Assembly (NCBI GenBank): GCA_030043675.1
Contig: JASHXG010000122.1
Span: 1 to 8,916, forward strand
Length of the DNA stretch: 8,916 bases
Source of the DNA: Vulcanimicrobiota bacterium
GTDB taxonomy: Bacteria > Vulcanimicrobiota > Vulcanimicrobiia > Vulcanimicrobiales > Vulcanimicrobiaceae
Direction of reading: 5' to 3'
The position numbers and the translations under genes were made by a program. How positions within the stretch are numbered: the first letter of the stretch is position 1; each line of letters opens with the position of its first letter. This document shows positions 1 through 5,449 of the stretch, one piece after another. Below the pieces are notes generated by a model. It searched no databases. It was not told the DNA's origin and saw only the letters and a list, made by a program, of their open reading frames with translations.

Positions 1-2093
1 TGCCGGTGCCCGATTACCAGATCGGCTACACCAGCAATGGCGGGACGTACGCCAACATCGGCCTGACCGCGAGCACGCTCGACGGACGTCTCGGCTACGT
101 CTTTGCCGTCTCCACGCTCAACGATCCCGGGCCGCAGAACGGAAAGCAAGTCCTGGTAGATCCAAGCGACGGCTTCTTGGGCAACGCCAAGGGTCCCCTA
201 CTCTCGGGGAACGCCACCTACACCAATATCGGGAATACCGAGAGCAACATCCAGACCGGATACTCGCTGCTGGCCTGCTGCTATACGCTGCTCTCGTCTT
301 TTGGCAACACCTCGACGTTGATGAAGCTGCGCTATCGCGTTTCGCCGTCGACGACCTTTACCGTGAGCTACTTGGACGGGTGGACGACGGCCGACCAAAA
401 CAACAACACCGGTAACTTCACGAACGCCACCTTCTTGCCGGGGGCGGGATACAAGGGAGCGCTCGCGGCGGGGCCGCAGGAGGTCATGTATCTGTACGCC
501 GGCGCGCCGAACAATGAAGTGAACAACGAGCCGATGTTCCAAGCCGAGGCGACCACGACCCTGGGCAACGACACGATCATTGGGCGCTACTACGATGCCT
601 CGATCTATCGAGAGACGCAGCAAGGCACGGCCGCCAACGTCCTCAACCCCTACGAGCTGACGATCTACGGAACCTCGAGCGGCATCTCCAAGCCGTTCGA
701 CGGACTGACCGAGCCGGTCTACTTCTCAGACTATTTCAACGAAAGCGAGCTCGACAAGCTGAATGGATGGTCGTTCGAATACGATCACCCATTCGGCCAA
801 AACACGATCAGCTTTAGCGTCGATCAGTCGAACACGAATTCGGTTTCTTACGAGGTCGAACCGACGTACTCGACGATCTCGATCCCACAGGGCTCCTCGC
901 AACTCTTTACGACGCTGCTGCTGCGCGGGAATTTTCAGCTTTCGCCGACCGTGTCCTTGATGGCCGCCGACTATGACAATATCTACCGCAGCACCTATCC
1001 CGTGAGCTGTCCGTTTCTCGACGGCTTTTCGAACTGCGCAATCGACGGAAGCAACGTGGACTTCGCGACCACGACCACCTCCCACAACGATCCGCGCATG
1101 GGCGTGGTTTGGCAGCCGCACTCGAATCTTGCCGTCCGGTTCGCGGCCGGCAGCGCGATCGCACCGCCCTACCTCTACCTGCTCAGCCAGATAACCGCGC
1201 CGGACGCCTCTTACGACCCGGCGGCGCGGATCGCGACGTTGACCAAGAATAGCGGTCAGCTGTTGCCCGAAACGGCCTTCGGCTACGATCTCGGCGCCGA
1301 CTATCGCCTTCACGACGGCTGGACGGTGCTCTCGGGCGACGTTTACGACAACAATCTCTTCAACCACTACTTTGGAGAAACGCTCTACAGCGGGCTGACC
1401 TGCGCGCAGGTCTCCTTTACCTGCGTCAACTCGGCCGACCCGAGCATGAAGGCTCCCGGCAACACGCCGATCTTCTACGCACTCAACACCAACATCAGCA
1501 ACTTCCGCTACCAAGGCATCGAGCTCGAGCTCAAGCGCATTCCGCCCTTCGGCTGGGGCTTCGATCTGGCCGGCGCGCTGCAGCGCGGATACTTCTACAA
1601 TCTGCCGAAATACTTCTATTGCAGCAGCCCTGGTCCGAACTGCCAGTACAATCAGAATCTCAACATCATTGCAAATGAGAACCTCAACGGCGAAGGGATC
1701 GGCAGCGTCTCGTACTCACCCTACTTCGGCTTCGGCAGTACGATCGACGCGCTGAACACGCGGATTCCGTACGCGCAGGGGAACGTCTCGCTGTCGTACA
1801 CGTTCAAGAATCATGCCTTCGTAATGCTCGGCACGACCTACTACGGCAACAACAACTCGTTCAACGAGCCGCCGTTCGGTTACGGATACTTCACCGTGCG
1901 CTATCCGTTCACGGCGTCGCTGGCGCTGCAGATCTCCGGAAACAACATCTGGAACGCCTGGCCCGGAGTCGTCCCGATCTACGGCAGCGGCGTCGCGATT
2001 CCGCTCGCAAACGGTGGCACGGCCGCCACGTACGGCAATGTCCTCGGTCCGGCAATCTGGAGCTTCATCCTCACCAAAGGCTTCAACTACTAA
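1..2093 (+). CDS. TonB-dependent outer-membrane receptor, C-terminal beta-barrel (5' end outside window)
   Basis: The frame is open at the left edge (first full codon at base 3), so the GTG at base 6 is an internal valine and the signal peptide, plug and TonB box lie outside the window. The 695 visible residues alternate aromatic/polar strands and Asn/Gly/Ser/Tyr-rich loops, as in the 22-strand barrel that admits ligands across the outer membrane using TonB energy. Near the end, YYGNNNSFNEPP and LQISGNNIWNAWPG match equivalent stretches of the second receptor in this window, so the two are probably paralogues. The protein ends ...LTKGFNY, an aromatic C-terminus usual for outer-membrane proteins recognised by BamA. 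Cysteines fall in short pairs (CX8C, CX6C, CX6C), probably loop disulfides. It is followed within about 20 bases by a REP-like palindrome and a convergent gene. The family is fairly secure; the ligand cannot be told. Confidence 0.88.
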   Translation, partial: PVPDYQIGYTSNGGTYANIGLTASTLDGRLGYVFAVSTLNDPGPQNGKQVLVDPSDGFLGNAKGPLLSGNATYTNIGNTESNIQTGYSLLACCYTLLSSFGNTSTLMKLRYRVSPSTTFTVSYLDGWTTADQNNNTGNFTNATFLPGAGYKGALAAGPQEVMYLYAGAPNNEVNNEPMFQAEATTTLGNDTIIGRYYDASIYRETQQGTAANVLNPYELTIYGTSSGISKPFDGLTEPVYFSDYFNESELDKLNGWSFEYDHPFGQNTISFSVDQSNTNSVSYEVEPTYSTISIPQGSSQLFTTLLLRGNFQLSPTVSLMAADYDNIYRSTYPVSCPFLDGFSNCAIDGSNVDFATTTTSHNDPRMGVVWQPHSNLAVRFAAGSAIAPPYLYLLSQITAPDASYDPAARIATLTKNSGQLLPETAFGYDLGADYRLHDGWTVLSGDVYDNNLFNHYFGETLYSGLTCAQVSFTCVNSADPSMKAPGNTPIFYALNTNISNFRYQGIELELKRIPPFGWGFDLAGALQRGYFYNLPKYFYCSSPGPNCQYNQNLNIIANENLNGEGIGSVSYSPYFGFGSTIDALNTRIPYAQGNVSLSYTFKNHAFVMLGTTYYGNNNSFNEPPFGYGYFTVRYPFTASLALQISGNNIWNAWPGVVPIYGSGVAIPLANGGTAATYGNVLGPAIWSFILTKGFNY

Positions 2094-2113
2094 ATCCTCG
2101 CCTTTCTCCCAGT

Positions 2114-2140
2114 GTCATCCTGAGCTTGTCGAAGGATGAC
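2114..2140. repeat. REP-like dispersed palindrome
   Basis: An inverted repeat has 8-base arms GTCATCCT (2114-2121) and AGGATGAC (2133-2140) around an 11-base loop GAGCTTGTCGA. CTCC at 2106-2109 and GGAG at 2143-2146 could extend the stem across an internal loop. I recognise this sequence, from memory, as a palindrome found in many copies between genes in numerous unrelated bacteria; its translations (SFDKLRMT, HPSTSSG) are familiar spurious peptide ends. It sits between two converging genes, the usual location for REP elements. There is no T-run on either side, so it is not a classical intrinsic terminator, though it may protect 3' ends. Only one copy is visible in this window. Confidence 0.75.
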
Positions 2141-2597
2141 TTGGAGATCCCGCTAGCTCCAACACGATGTTCCACTCGTGCGGCATGACCGGCTGCACCG
2201 ACAAGCGCTGACCGCGGCGCAGCAGCGCCATTCCGACCAACCGGGGCTCGGCGCGCATGCGCGCCAGCGTGACGGGATGCGCGAACTCCTCGCCGTAAGC
2301 GACGTCGACCATGTACCAAAGCGGATTCTCCGGCTTGGCACGTCCGTCAAAGTATTCGCTGCTGCGGTCGAACTGAGTGAAGTCGGGATGGGCGATCGCG
2401 ACGACCTTGCAGGTGCCGACGGCCGCCGGTTCGGCAATGCTGGAGTGGTAGAAGAGGCCGAGGTCGCCGAGCTTCATCTCCATCATATTGTTGCGCGCTT
2501 GAAAGTTGCGCACGCCGGTCCACGGCGTCGTGCCGTCTTTGCGGAGCTGTTCGAATGAATAGGCGCTTGGTTCGGTTTTGAAAAGCCAGTAACGCAT
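2115..2597 (-). CDS. EVE domain-containing protein
   Basis: 160 aa, a single EVE domain (PUA-like fold related to YTH and ASCH domains). Visible family features are YWLFKTEP at residues 3-10, WTGVRNFQARNNM at about 26-38, GDLGLFYHSS at about 44-53, GTCKVVAIAHPD near 61-72, and the closing LSVQPVMPHEW. EVE proteins are small cytosolic proteins with an aromatic pocket that binds modified bases such as 5-methylcytosine; in bacteria they occur alone, as here, or fused to restriction nucleases. The ATG start gives the canonical MRYWLFKTEP beginning. No Shine-Dalgarno is visible, and a -10-like TAGAAT lies only 5 bases upstream, so the mRNA is probably leaderless. The domain should end around the residues ELAG; the last ten codons and the TGA stop come from, or border, the REP-like repeat. 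The identity is firm; the biological target is unknown. Confidence 0.92.
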   Translation of the reverse strand: MRYWLFKTEPSAYSFEQLRKDGTTPWTGVRNFQARNNMMEMKLGDLGLFYHSSIAEPAAVGTCKVVAIAHPDFTQFDRSSEYFDGRAKPENPLWYMVDVAYGEEFAHPVTLARMRAEPRLVGMALLRRGQRLSVQPVMPHEWNIVLELAGSPSHPSTSSG

Positions 2598-2607
2598 GTG
2601 CTATTCT
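2578..2607 (+). promoter_or_regulatory. Promoter for the cupin gene, probably leaderless
   Basis: TTGAAA (2578-2583) and TATTCT (2602-2607) are separated by 18 bases, a strong match to the sigma-70 consensus for such GC-rich DNA. The cupin ATG at 2616 lies 8 bases past the -10, about where transcription would start, and no Shine-Dalgarno lies in between, so translation is probably leaderless. The -35 hexamer lies within the first codons of the divergent EVE gene. Confidence 0.6.
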
Positions 2608-2632
2608 AAGACACCATGCAAAGACGGGTCAC
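2603..2632 (-). promoter_or_regulatory. Promoter for the EVE gene, overlapping the cupin promoter
   Basis: Read on the minus strand, GTGACC (2632-2627; 4 of 6 matches to TTGACA) is followed after 18 bases by TAGAAT (2608-2603), a good match to TATAAT. The EVE ATG begins at 2597, 5 bases after the -10, so transcription should start at or next to the A of the ATG. The -10 occupies nearly the same bases as the opposing TATTCT. It was seen by eye only; the weak -35 limits certainty. Confidence 0.5.
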
Positions 2633-3098
2633 GCGCGCGCACCAACGAGGCTGGGAAGGGGTCGAGCCGGCGGGCTATACGCCCGACGCGCCCGGCAGCG
2701 GCGTCGCCCGCCATACGATCGTCGGAAGCCGCAAGCGCGACCGTGGCGAGCCGGGGCCCGCGATGGAGCTGCGCTACTTCGAGGTCCAGCCCGGCGCCGC
2801 GTCGCGGTTGGAGAAGCACGAGCACGAGCACTACGTCATCGTGCGCACCGGTCTCGGTTACGCCATCATCGGCGACGAGGCGACGGAGATCGCGCCAAAC
2901 GACGTCATCTACGTCGGTCCGCTCGAGCTCCATCAGTTCGTCAATCGCGGCAACGAGCCGTTCGGTTTTTATTGCTTCGTCGACACCTGCCGCGACTTCT
3001 CGCAGGAGCCGACGCCCGAAGATCTCGCGCGCCTCGAAGCTTCGCCCGCCGGCGCCGTCGCCAAACCCTTCGCGGTCCCGCCGCCGGTCAAACGCTAG
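2616..3098 (+). CDS. Small cupin-domain protein
   Basis: 160 aa. A single cupin barrel covers roughly residues 50-122: YFEVQPGAASRLEKHEHEHY at 54-73, GLGYAIIGDE at 79-88, then NDVIYVGPLELHQFVN at 95-110. H68/H70/H72 and H106 are probable metal ligands; the glutamate of classical cupin motif 1 is missing, as in other HEHEH-type cupins. The N-terminus GWEGVEPAGYTP, the VG(S) strand near 36-38 and the CFVDTCRDF block near 119-127 resemble a widespread uncharacterised single-cupin family, so the enzyme reaction or sensor role is unknown. The start at 2616 is preferred because it keeps the conserved N-terminus and lies just after a good promoter. The last 30 or so residues are Ala/Pro-rich and probably disordered. 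The gene ends tail to tail with the alkyltransferase gene, sharing CTAG. Confidence 0.85.
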   Translation: MQRRVTRAHQRGWEGVEPAGYTPDAPGSGVARHTIVGSRKRDRGEPGPAMELRYFEVQPGAASRLEKHEHEHYVIVRTGLGYAIIGDEATEIAPNDVIYVGPLELHQFVNRGNEPFGFYCFVDTCRDFSQEPTPEDLARLEASPAGAVAKPFAVPPPVKR

Positions 3099-3607
3099 AA
3101 CAAGCGCGGTTCGGACGGCGCGATGGCGCCCTCGAGCTCGAGCAGCGCGCGCTTCAACGGCAAGCCGCCCCCGTAACCGGTCAGCTCGCCGTCCGAGCCG
3201 ATGACGCGATGACAGGGGATCACGATCGGAATCGGATTTGCGCCATTCGCGCGGCCGACGGCGCGCGCGCCGTTGATGAGACCGAGGCCGGCTGCGATCG
3301 CGCCGTACGAAGTCGTAACTCCGTAGGGCACGTCCAAGAGCTTGGTCCACACCTGCTGCTCGAATGCCGAACCGTGAGGCGCCAGCCGCAAGTCGAAAGC
3401 GCGACGCTTGCCGAGAAAGTATTCGCTTAGCTGCGCGCGAGCGTCGTGCATTCCGCGAGCCGCAGCCGGCAAAGGCGGTTGCGCCGGCGTGCCGGACGGC
3501 TTGCGGTTGGGCAGCGAGATCCCGACCAGCGTTCCCTCGGAATCTACCGTGAGCCCGATCGCGCCCACCGGCGTTTCGAGCACCGAACGAAACAGCGCGG
3601 AAAGCAT
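3095..3607 (-). CDS. ogt: Methylated-DNA--[protein]-cysteine S-methyltransferase (O6-alkylguanine-DNA alkyltransferase)
   Basis: 170 aa, the usual size for Ogt/MGMT. It removes alkyl groups from O6-alkylguanine (and O4-alkylthymine) by moving them irreversibly to its own cysteine. The C-terminal domain is complete: FEQQVWTKLLDVPYGVTTSY (helix-turn-helix region), ARAVGRANGANP with the arginine finger and the Asn hinge, then IPCHRVIG with acceptor Cys132, and the following LTGYGGGLPLKRALLELEG. The N-terminal domain (residues 1-80) is divergent, as is normal. It is the last gene of the minus-strand operon, 21 bases after the sulfurtransferase stop; GAGGT lies 12 bases before the ATG, a rather long spacing. 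No regulatory AraC-type Ada domain is present, so it is the constitutive type. Confidence 0.95.
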   Translation of the reverse strand: MLSALFRSVLETPVGAIGLTVDSEGTLVGISLPNRKPSGTPAQPPLPAAARGMHDARAQLSEYFLGKRRAFDLRLAPHGSAFEQQVWTKLLDVPYGVTTSYGAIAAGLGLINGARAVGRANGANPIPIVIPCHRVIGSDGELTGYGGGLPLKRALLELEGAIAPSEPRLF

Positions 3608-3628
3608 CTAGTGCGTTAGACCTCGTGA

Positions 3629-4471
3629 CTATCGGCCGGTTGCGATCGGGCGCGAGGGATCGGCGACCCACTCGCTCCACGATCCGTTATAAACGCGCGC
3701 GCCCTCGAGGCCGGCGTGCACCATCGCCAGATAAGCGGCGGCTGCCGAAACGCCCGAACCGCATTGGTGCACGGTCCGCTCGGGATCGACGCCGGTGCGG
3801 GCAAACTCTTCACGCAGCTGCCGGCGCGACTTCAGCCTCCCGGCGGCATCGAAGTTCTCTTTGAACCAGCGCTGTCGCGCGCCGGGGATGTGTCCGGCTA
3901 CCGGATCCATCGGCTCGGTCTCGCCCGCGAAGCGTTCGATGGCGCGCGCGTCGAGCAGCTGCATCGCTGGATCGTCGAGATGCTCGCGCACGTAGGCGGC
4001 GTCGACCAGCATCTCGGGCCGCAGGCCAAGCGTGAGCGTGCCTTCGCGCTGCGGGGTCGGCATTGCCGAGGTGACCGGGTATCCGAGCGCTTCCCACGCA
4101 GAGAAGCCGCCGTCGAGAATCGCGACGGCGTCGTGGCCGATCCACCGGCAGAGAAACCACAGGCGCGGCGCAAACATGTCGCCGCCGGCATCGTAGGCGA
4201 CGATCTGCGTCGTATCGTCCACGCCGACGCTGCGAAGAAAGCGCGCTAGTGCTTGCGGATCGGGCAGCGGATGGCGCCCGTTCGTTCCGGTCTTCGTTCC
4301 CGCGAGATCTTCTTCGATATCGGCGAAATACGCGCCCGGGAGATGCGAGGCGGCGTACAGCTTGCGCCCGAGCGCGAAATCGTTCAGCGAATGGCGGCAG
4401 TCGATGACGACCACCTGCGGGTCGCCCAAGCACTCGCGCAGCTCGGTCGGCGAGATGATGGTGGTAAACAC
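3629..4471 (-). CDS. sseA: Sulfurtransferase with two rhodanese domains (3-mercaptopyruvate/thiosulfate type)
   Basis: 280 aa, the typical two-domain length. The N-terminal rhodanese domain (about 5-145) shows VVVIDCRHSLND and LPGAYFADIEEDLAG and serves structurally; the C-terminal domain (about 150-275) carries the active loop CGSGVSA with nucleophile Cys237 after HQ. The loop is closer to mercaptopyruvate sulfurtransferases (CGSGVTA) than to rhodaneses (CRKGVTA), so mercaptopyruvate is the likelier sulfur donor, with a persulfide on Cys237 handed to cyanide or thiols. IPGARQRWFKENFDAAGRLK and VYNGSWSEWV are further family blocks. The start is a GTG, with no ATG giving the same N-terminus and no clear Shine-Dalgarno. 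It lies 17 bases after the glutaredoxin gene in the same operon. Substrate choice is inferred from the loop only; the family is certain. Confidence 0.93.
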   Translation of the reverse strand: MFTTIISPTELRECLGDPQVVVIDCRHSLNDFALGRKLYAASHLPGAYFADIEEDLAGTKTGTNGRHPLPDPQALARFLRSVGVDDTTQIVAYDAGGDMFAPRLWFLCRWIGHDAVAILDGGFSAWEALGYPVTSAMPTPQREGTLTLGLRPEMLVDAAYVREHLDDPAMQLLDARAIERFAGETEPMDPVAGHIPGARQRWFKENFDAAGRLKSRRQLREEFARTGVDPERTVHQCGSGVSAAAAYLAMVHAGLEGARVYNGSWSEWVADPSRPIATGR

Positions 4472-4488
4472 GGATGACGCGATTTCGA

Positions 4489-4848
4489 CTAACGCAGGTT
4501 GATCGTCTGCTTCGCCTCAGGGGCTGCCTCGCCGAACGCTTCTTTCAGCTTCGCTTGCAGCTCGCCGCTCTGCGCCATCGGTCCGAGAATGTCCGTATCG
4601 CCGTAAAACTCGCCGTTGATGAACACCTTCGGCAGGGTCGGCCAGTTCGTCATCGCGGAAAGCGCCTCGCGCTTGGGCACGTTTTCCAGCACGTCGACGA
4701 CTTCGAACGGATAGCCGAAGCTATTGAAGAACTCGATCGTCTCGAGCGTGAAGCCGCAACGCGGCGCGCTCTTCGTGCCCTTCCCATAGACCAAGATCCT
4801 ATTTGCGCCGATCTCACGCGCGATCTCTTCCTTTAGCTCATCGGACAT
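4489..4848 (-). CDS. grxD: Grx4-family monothiol glutaredoxin (variant CGFT active site)
   Basis: 119 aa with one thioredoxin-fold domain. Family marks are GKGTKSAPRCGFT at residues 22-34, WPTLPKVFINGEFYGDTDI at 69-87 with the cis-proline P73, and an initial helix typical of Grx4/Grx5. Members bind a glutathione-ligated [2Fe-2S] cluster as a dimer, or as a heterodimer with BolA, and deliver it to apoproteins. The usual CGFS is replaced by CGFT: Cys31 and Lys23 are kept, Ser34 is now Thr. Likewise the usual GGxDI is GDTDI. The gene overlaps the end of the BolA gene by 16 bases and has a good Shine-Dalgarno (GGAGA, 4860-4856, 7-base spacing) inside it, so translation is probably coupled and the two proteins co-produced. 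The ATG start is well supported. Confidence 0.95.
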   Translation of the reverse strand: MSDELKEEIAREIGANRILVYGKGTKSAPRCGFTLETIEFFNSFGYPFEVVDVLENVPKREALSAMTNWPTLPKVFINGEFYGDTDILGPMAQSGELQAKLKEAFGEAAPEAKQTINLR

Positions 4849-5087
4849 GATGGATTCTCCGAAACGATGGTTTTAAGTTCGACGGCGTGAACGCGGCCGT
4901 CTTTGAGCGCGCCTTTGAGCGCGCCGTAGACGAGCTGATGCTGCTCGATCAGCGTCTTTCCGCTGAATGCTTGCGAGCGCACGATGAGATTGAAGTGATC
5001 CATCGTTCCGGTGCGGTCGACGATCTCGACCTGCGCGTCGGGGATTTCGGCGCGGATCAGCCTTGTCAGCGCATCGTTTCCGATCAT
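4833..5087 (-). CDS. BolA-family protein, partner of monothiol glutaredoxin
   Basis: 84 aa, full length for the short BolA/IbaG class. Visible motifs are the GTMDHFNLIVRSQAFSGKTL core (27-46), the helix IEQHQLVYGAL (47-57) and the invariant RVHAVELKT (65-73), whose His67 is the cluster-ligand position in BolA-Grx complexes. BolA proteins bind a shared [2Fe-2S] cluster with CGFS-type glutaredoxins and act in cluster delivery or iron sensing; the glutaredoxin gene immediately following, with a 16-base overlap, is the classic partner arrangement. A perfect 12-base tandem duplication (4902-4925) gives the repeated peptide GALKGALK at 55-62. The ATG at 5087 lies 4 bases after the preceding stop, with only a weak Shine-Dalgarno. 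Which BolA subfamily it belongs to is not decided by eye. Confidence 0.93.
   Translation of the reverse strand: MIGNDALTRLIRAEIPDAQVEIVDRTGTMDHFNLIVRSQAFSGKTLIEQHQLVYGALKGALKDGRVHAVELKTIVSENPSCPMS
4856..4860 (-). promoter_or_regulatory. Ribosome-binding site of the glutaredoxin gene
   Basis: GGAGA on the minus strand, 7 bases before the glutaredoxin ATG and within the last codons of the BolA gene. It fixes the glutaredoxin start and supports translational coupling with BolA. Confidence 0.65.
4902..4925. repeat. Perfect 12-base tandem duplication inside the BolA gene
   Basis: TTTGAGCGCGCC occurs twice in direct succession (4902-4913 and 4914-4925). It is in frame and encodes the four-residue repeat of GALKGALK in the helix before the conserved RVHA motif of BolA. 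Confidence 0.9.
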
Positions 5088-5091
5088 GATC

Positions 5092-5337
5092 TTAGACGCG
5101 GCGAGCCCGCATCACCGCTTCCGCCAACCCACGCGCCTCGCCGAGGGTTTCGGGCAGCCGGGTAGCGCTCTTGGCCAGCGCTGCCGTCAGCCCGCTTGCG
5201 AGCACGATGCTGCTTACGCCGAGCAGCAACGCCGGCATCCCGGTCGCACGCAGCGGACCAACCTCGATCGTAAACGTCTTCTGCAAGCGCGCTAGACCGC
5301 GAAAGACGGCGCGCACCGTCCGTGCCGGATCGCTCAT
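5092..5337 (-). CDS. Small hypothetical protein with one membrane helix
   Basis: 81 aa from the ATG at 5337; a GTG at 5343 would add two residues. I do not recognise the family. The N-terminal 35 residues are basic and mildly amphipathic (TVRAVFRGLARLQKTF), followed by one hydrophobic helix, roughly MPALLLGVSSIVLASGLTAA, and a charged tail rich in Ala/Arg/Glu. This suggests a single-pass inner-membrane protein with a short soluble end. The stop lies 4 bases before the BolA start, so it is likely the first gene of the BolA-glutaredoxin-sulfurtransferase-alkyltransferase operon. No convincing Shine-Dalgarno or promoter was found upstream. A reading frame on the opposite strand (5171-5449) competes for part of this stretch; I favour the minus-strand gene because of the tight operon spacing and the plausible membrane helix. 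Confidence 0.55.
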   Translation of the reverse strand: MSDPARTVRAVFRGLARLQKTFTIEVGPLRATGMPALLLGVSSIVLASGLTAALAKSATRLPETLGEARGLAEAVMRARRV

Positions 5338-5449
5338 CGCCACGCTCTACGGCAACGCCTCGTCGAAGGCCTGGCGCCGTCGTGGAGTCTCGCTCCCCGG
5401 CGCAGCAAACCGGAGGCAGAGGGGGCACAGGACCCGAACGGACGCGGGA
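5338..5449. other. Divergent intergenic region between the two operons
   Basis: About 110 GC-rich bases between the minus-strand BolA operon and the plus-strand membrane protein/receptor operon. Promoters for both should lie here or just inside the first codons, but no AT-rich -10 element, inverted repeat or operator was visible on either strand. Confidence 0.5.

Noticed and set aside
726..1514. Long minus-strand frames antisense to the two receptors (also 6501-7226 and 8504-8911)
   Set aside because: They are Arg/Val-rich shadows without domains, exactly complementary to well-supported receptor or dehydrogenase coding sequence.
2106..2146. REP palindrome read as a Rho-independent bidirectional terminator
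   Set aside because: The stem is adequate but the loop is long and no run of T follows on either strand, so only a repeat is claimed.
2601..3680. Minus-strand frame of 359 codons across the cupin and alkyltransferase region
   Set aside because: The peptide is Arg/Ala/Asp-rich without any motif. Both the cupin (HEHEH) and alkyltransferase (PCHRVIG) frames carry clear family signatures, so this is a GC-rich shadow frame.
5171..5449. Plus-strand open frame continuing upstream of the four-helix membrane protein
   Set aside because: It is antisense to most of the small minus-strand gene, the peptide is Arg/Ser-rich and low-complexity, and the hydrophobic N-terminal helix starts naturally at the ATG at 5450.
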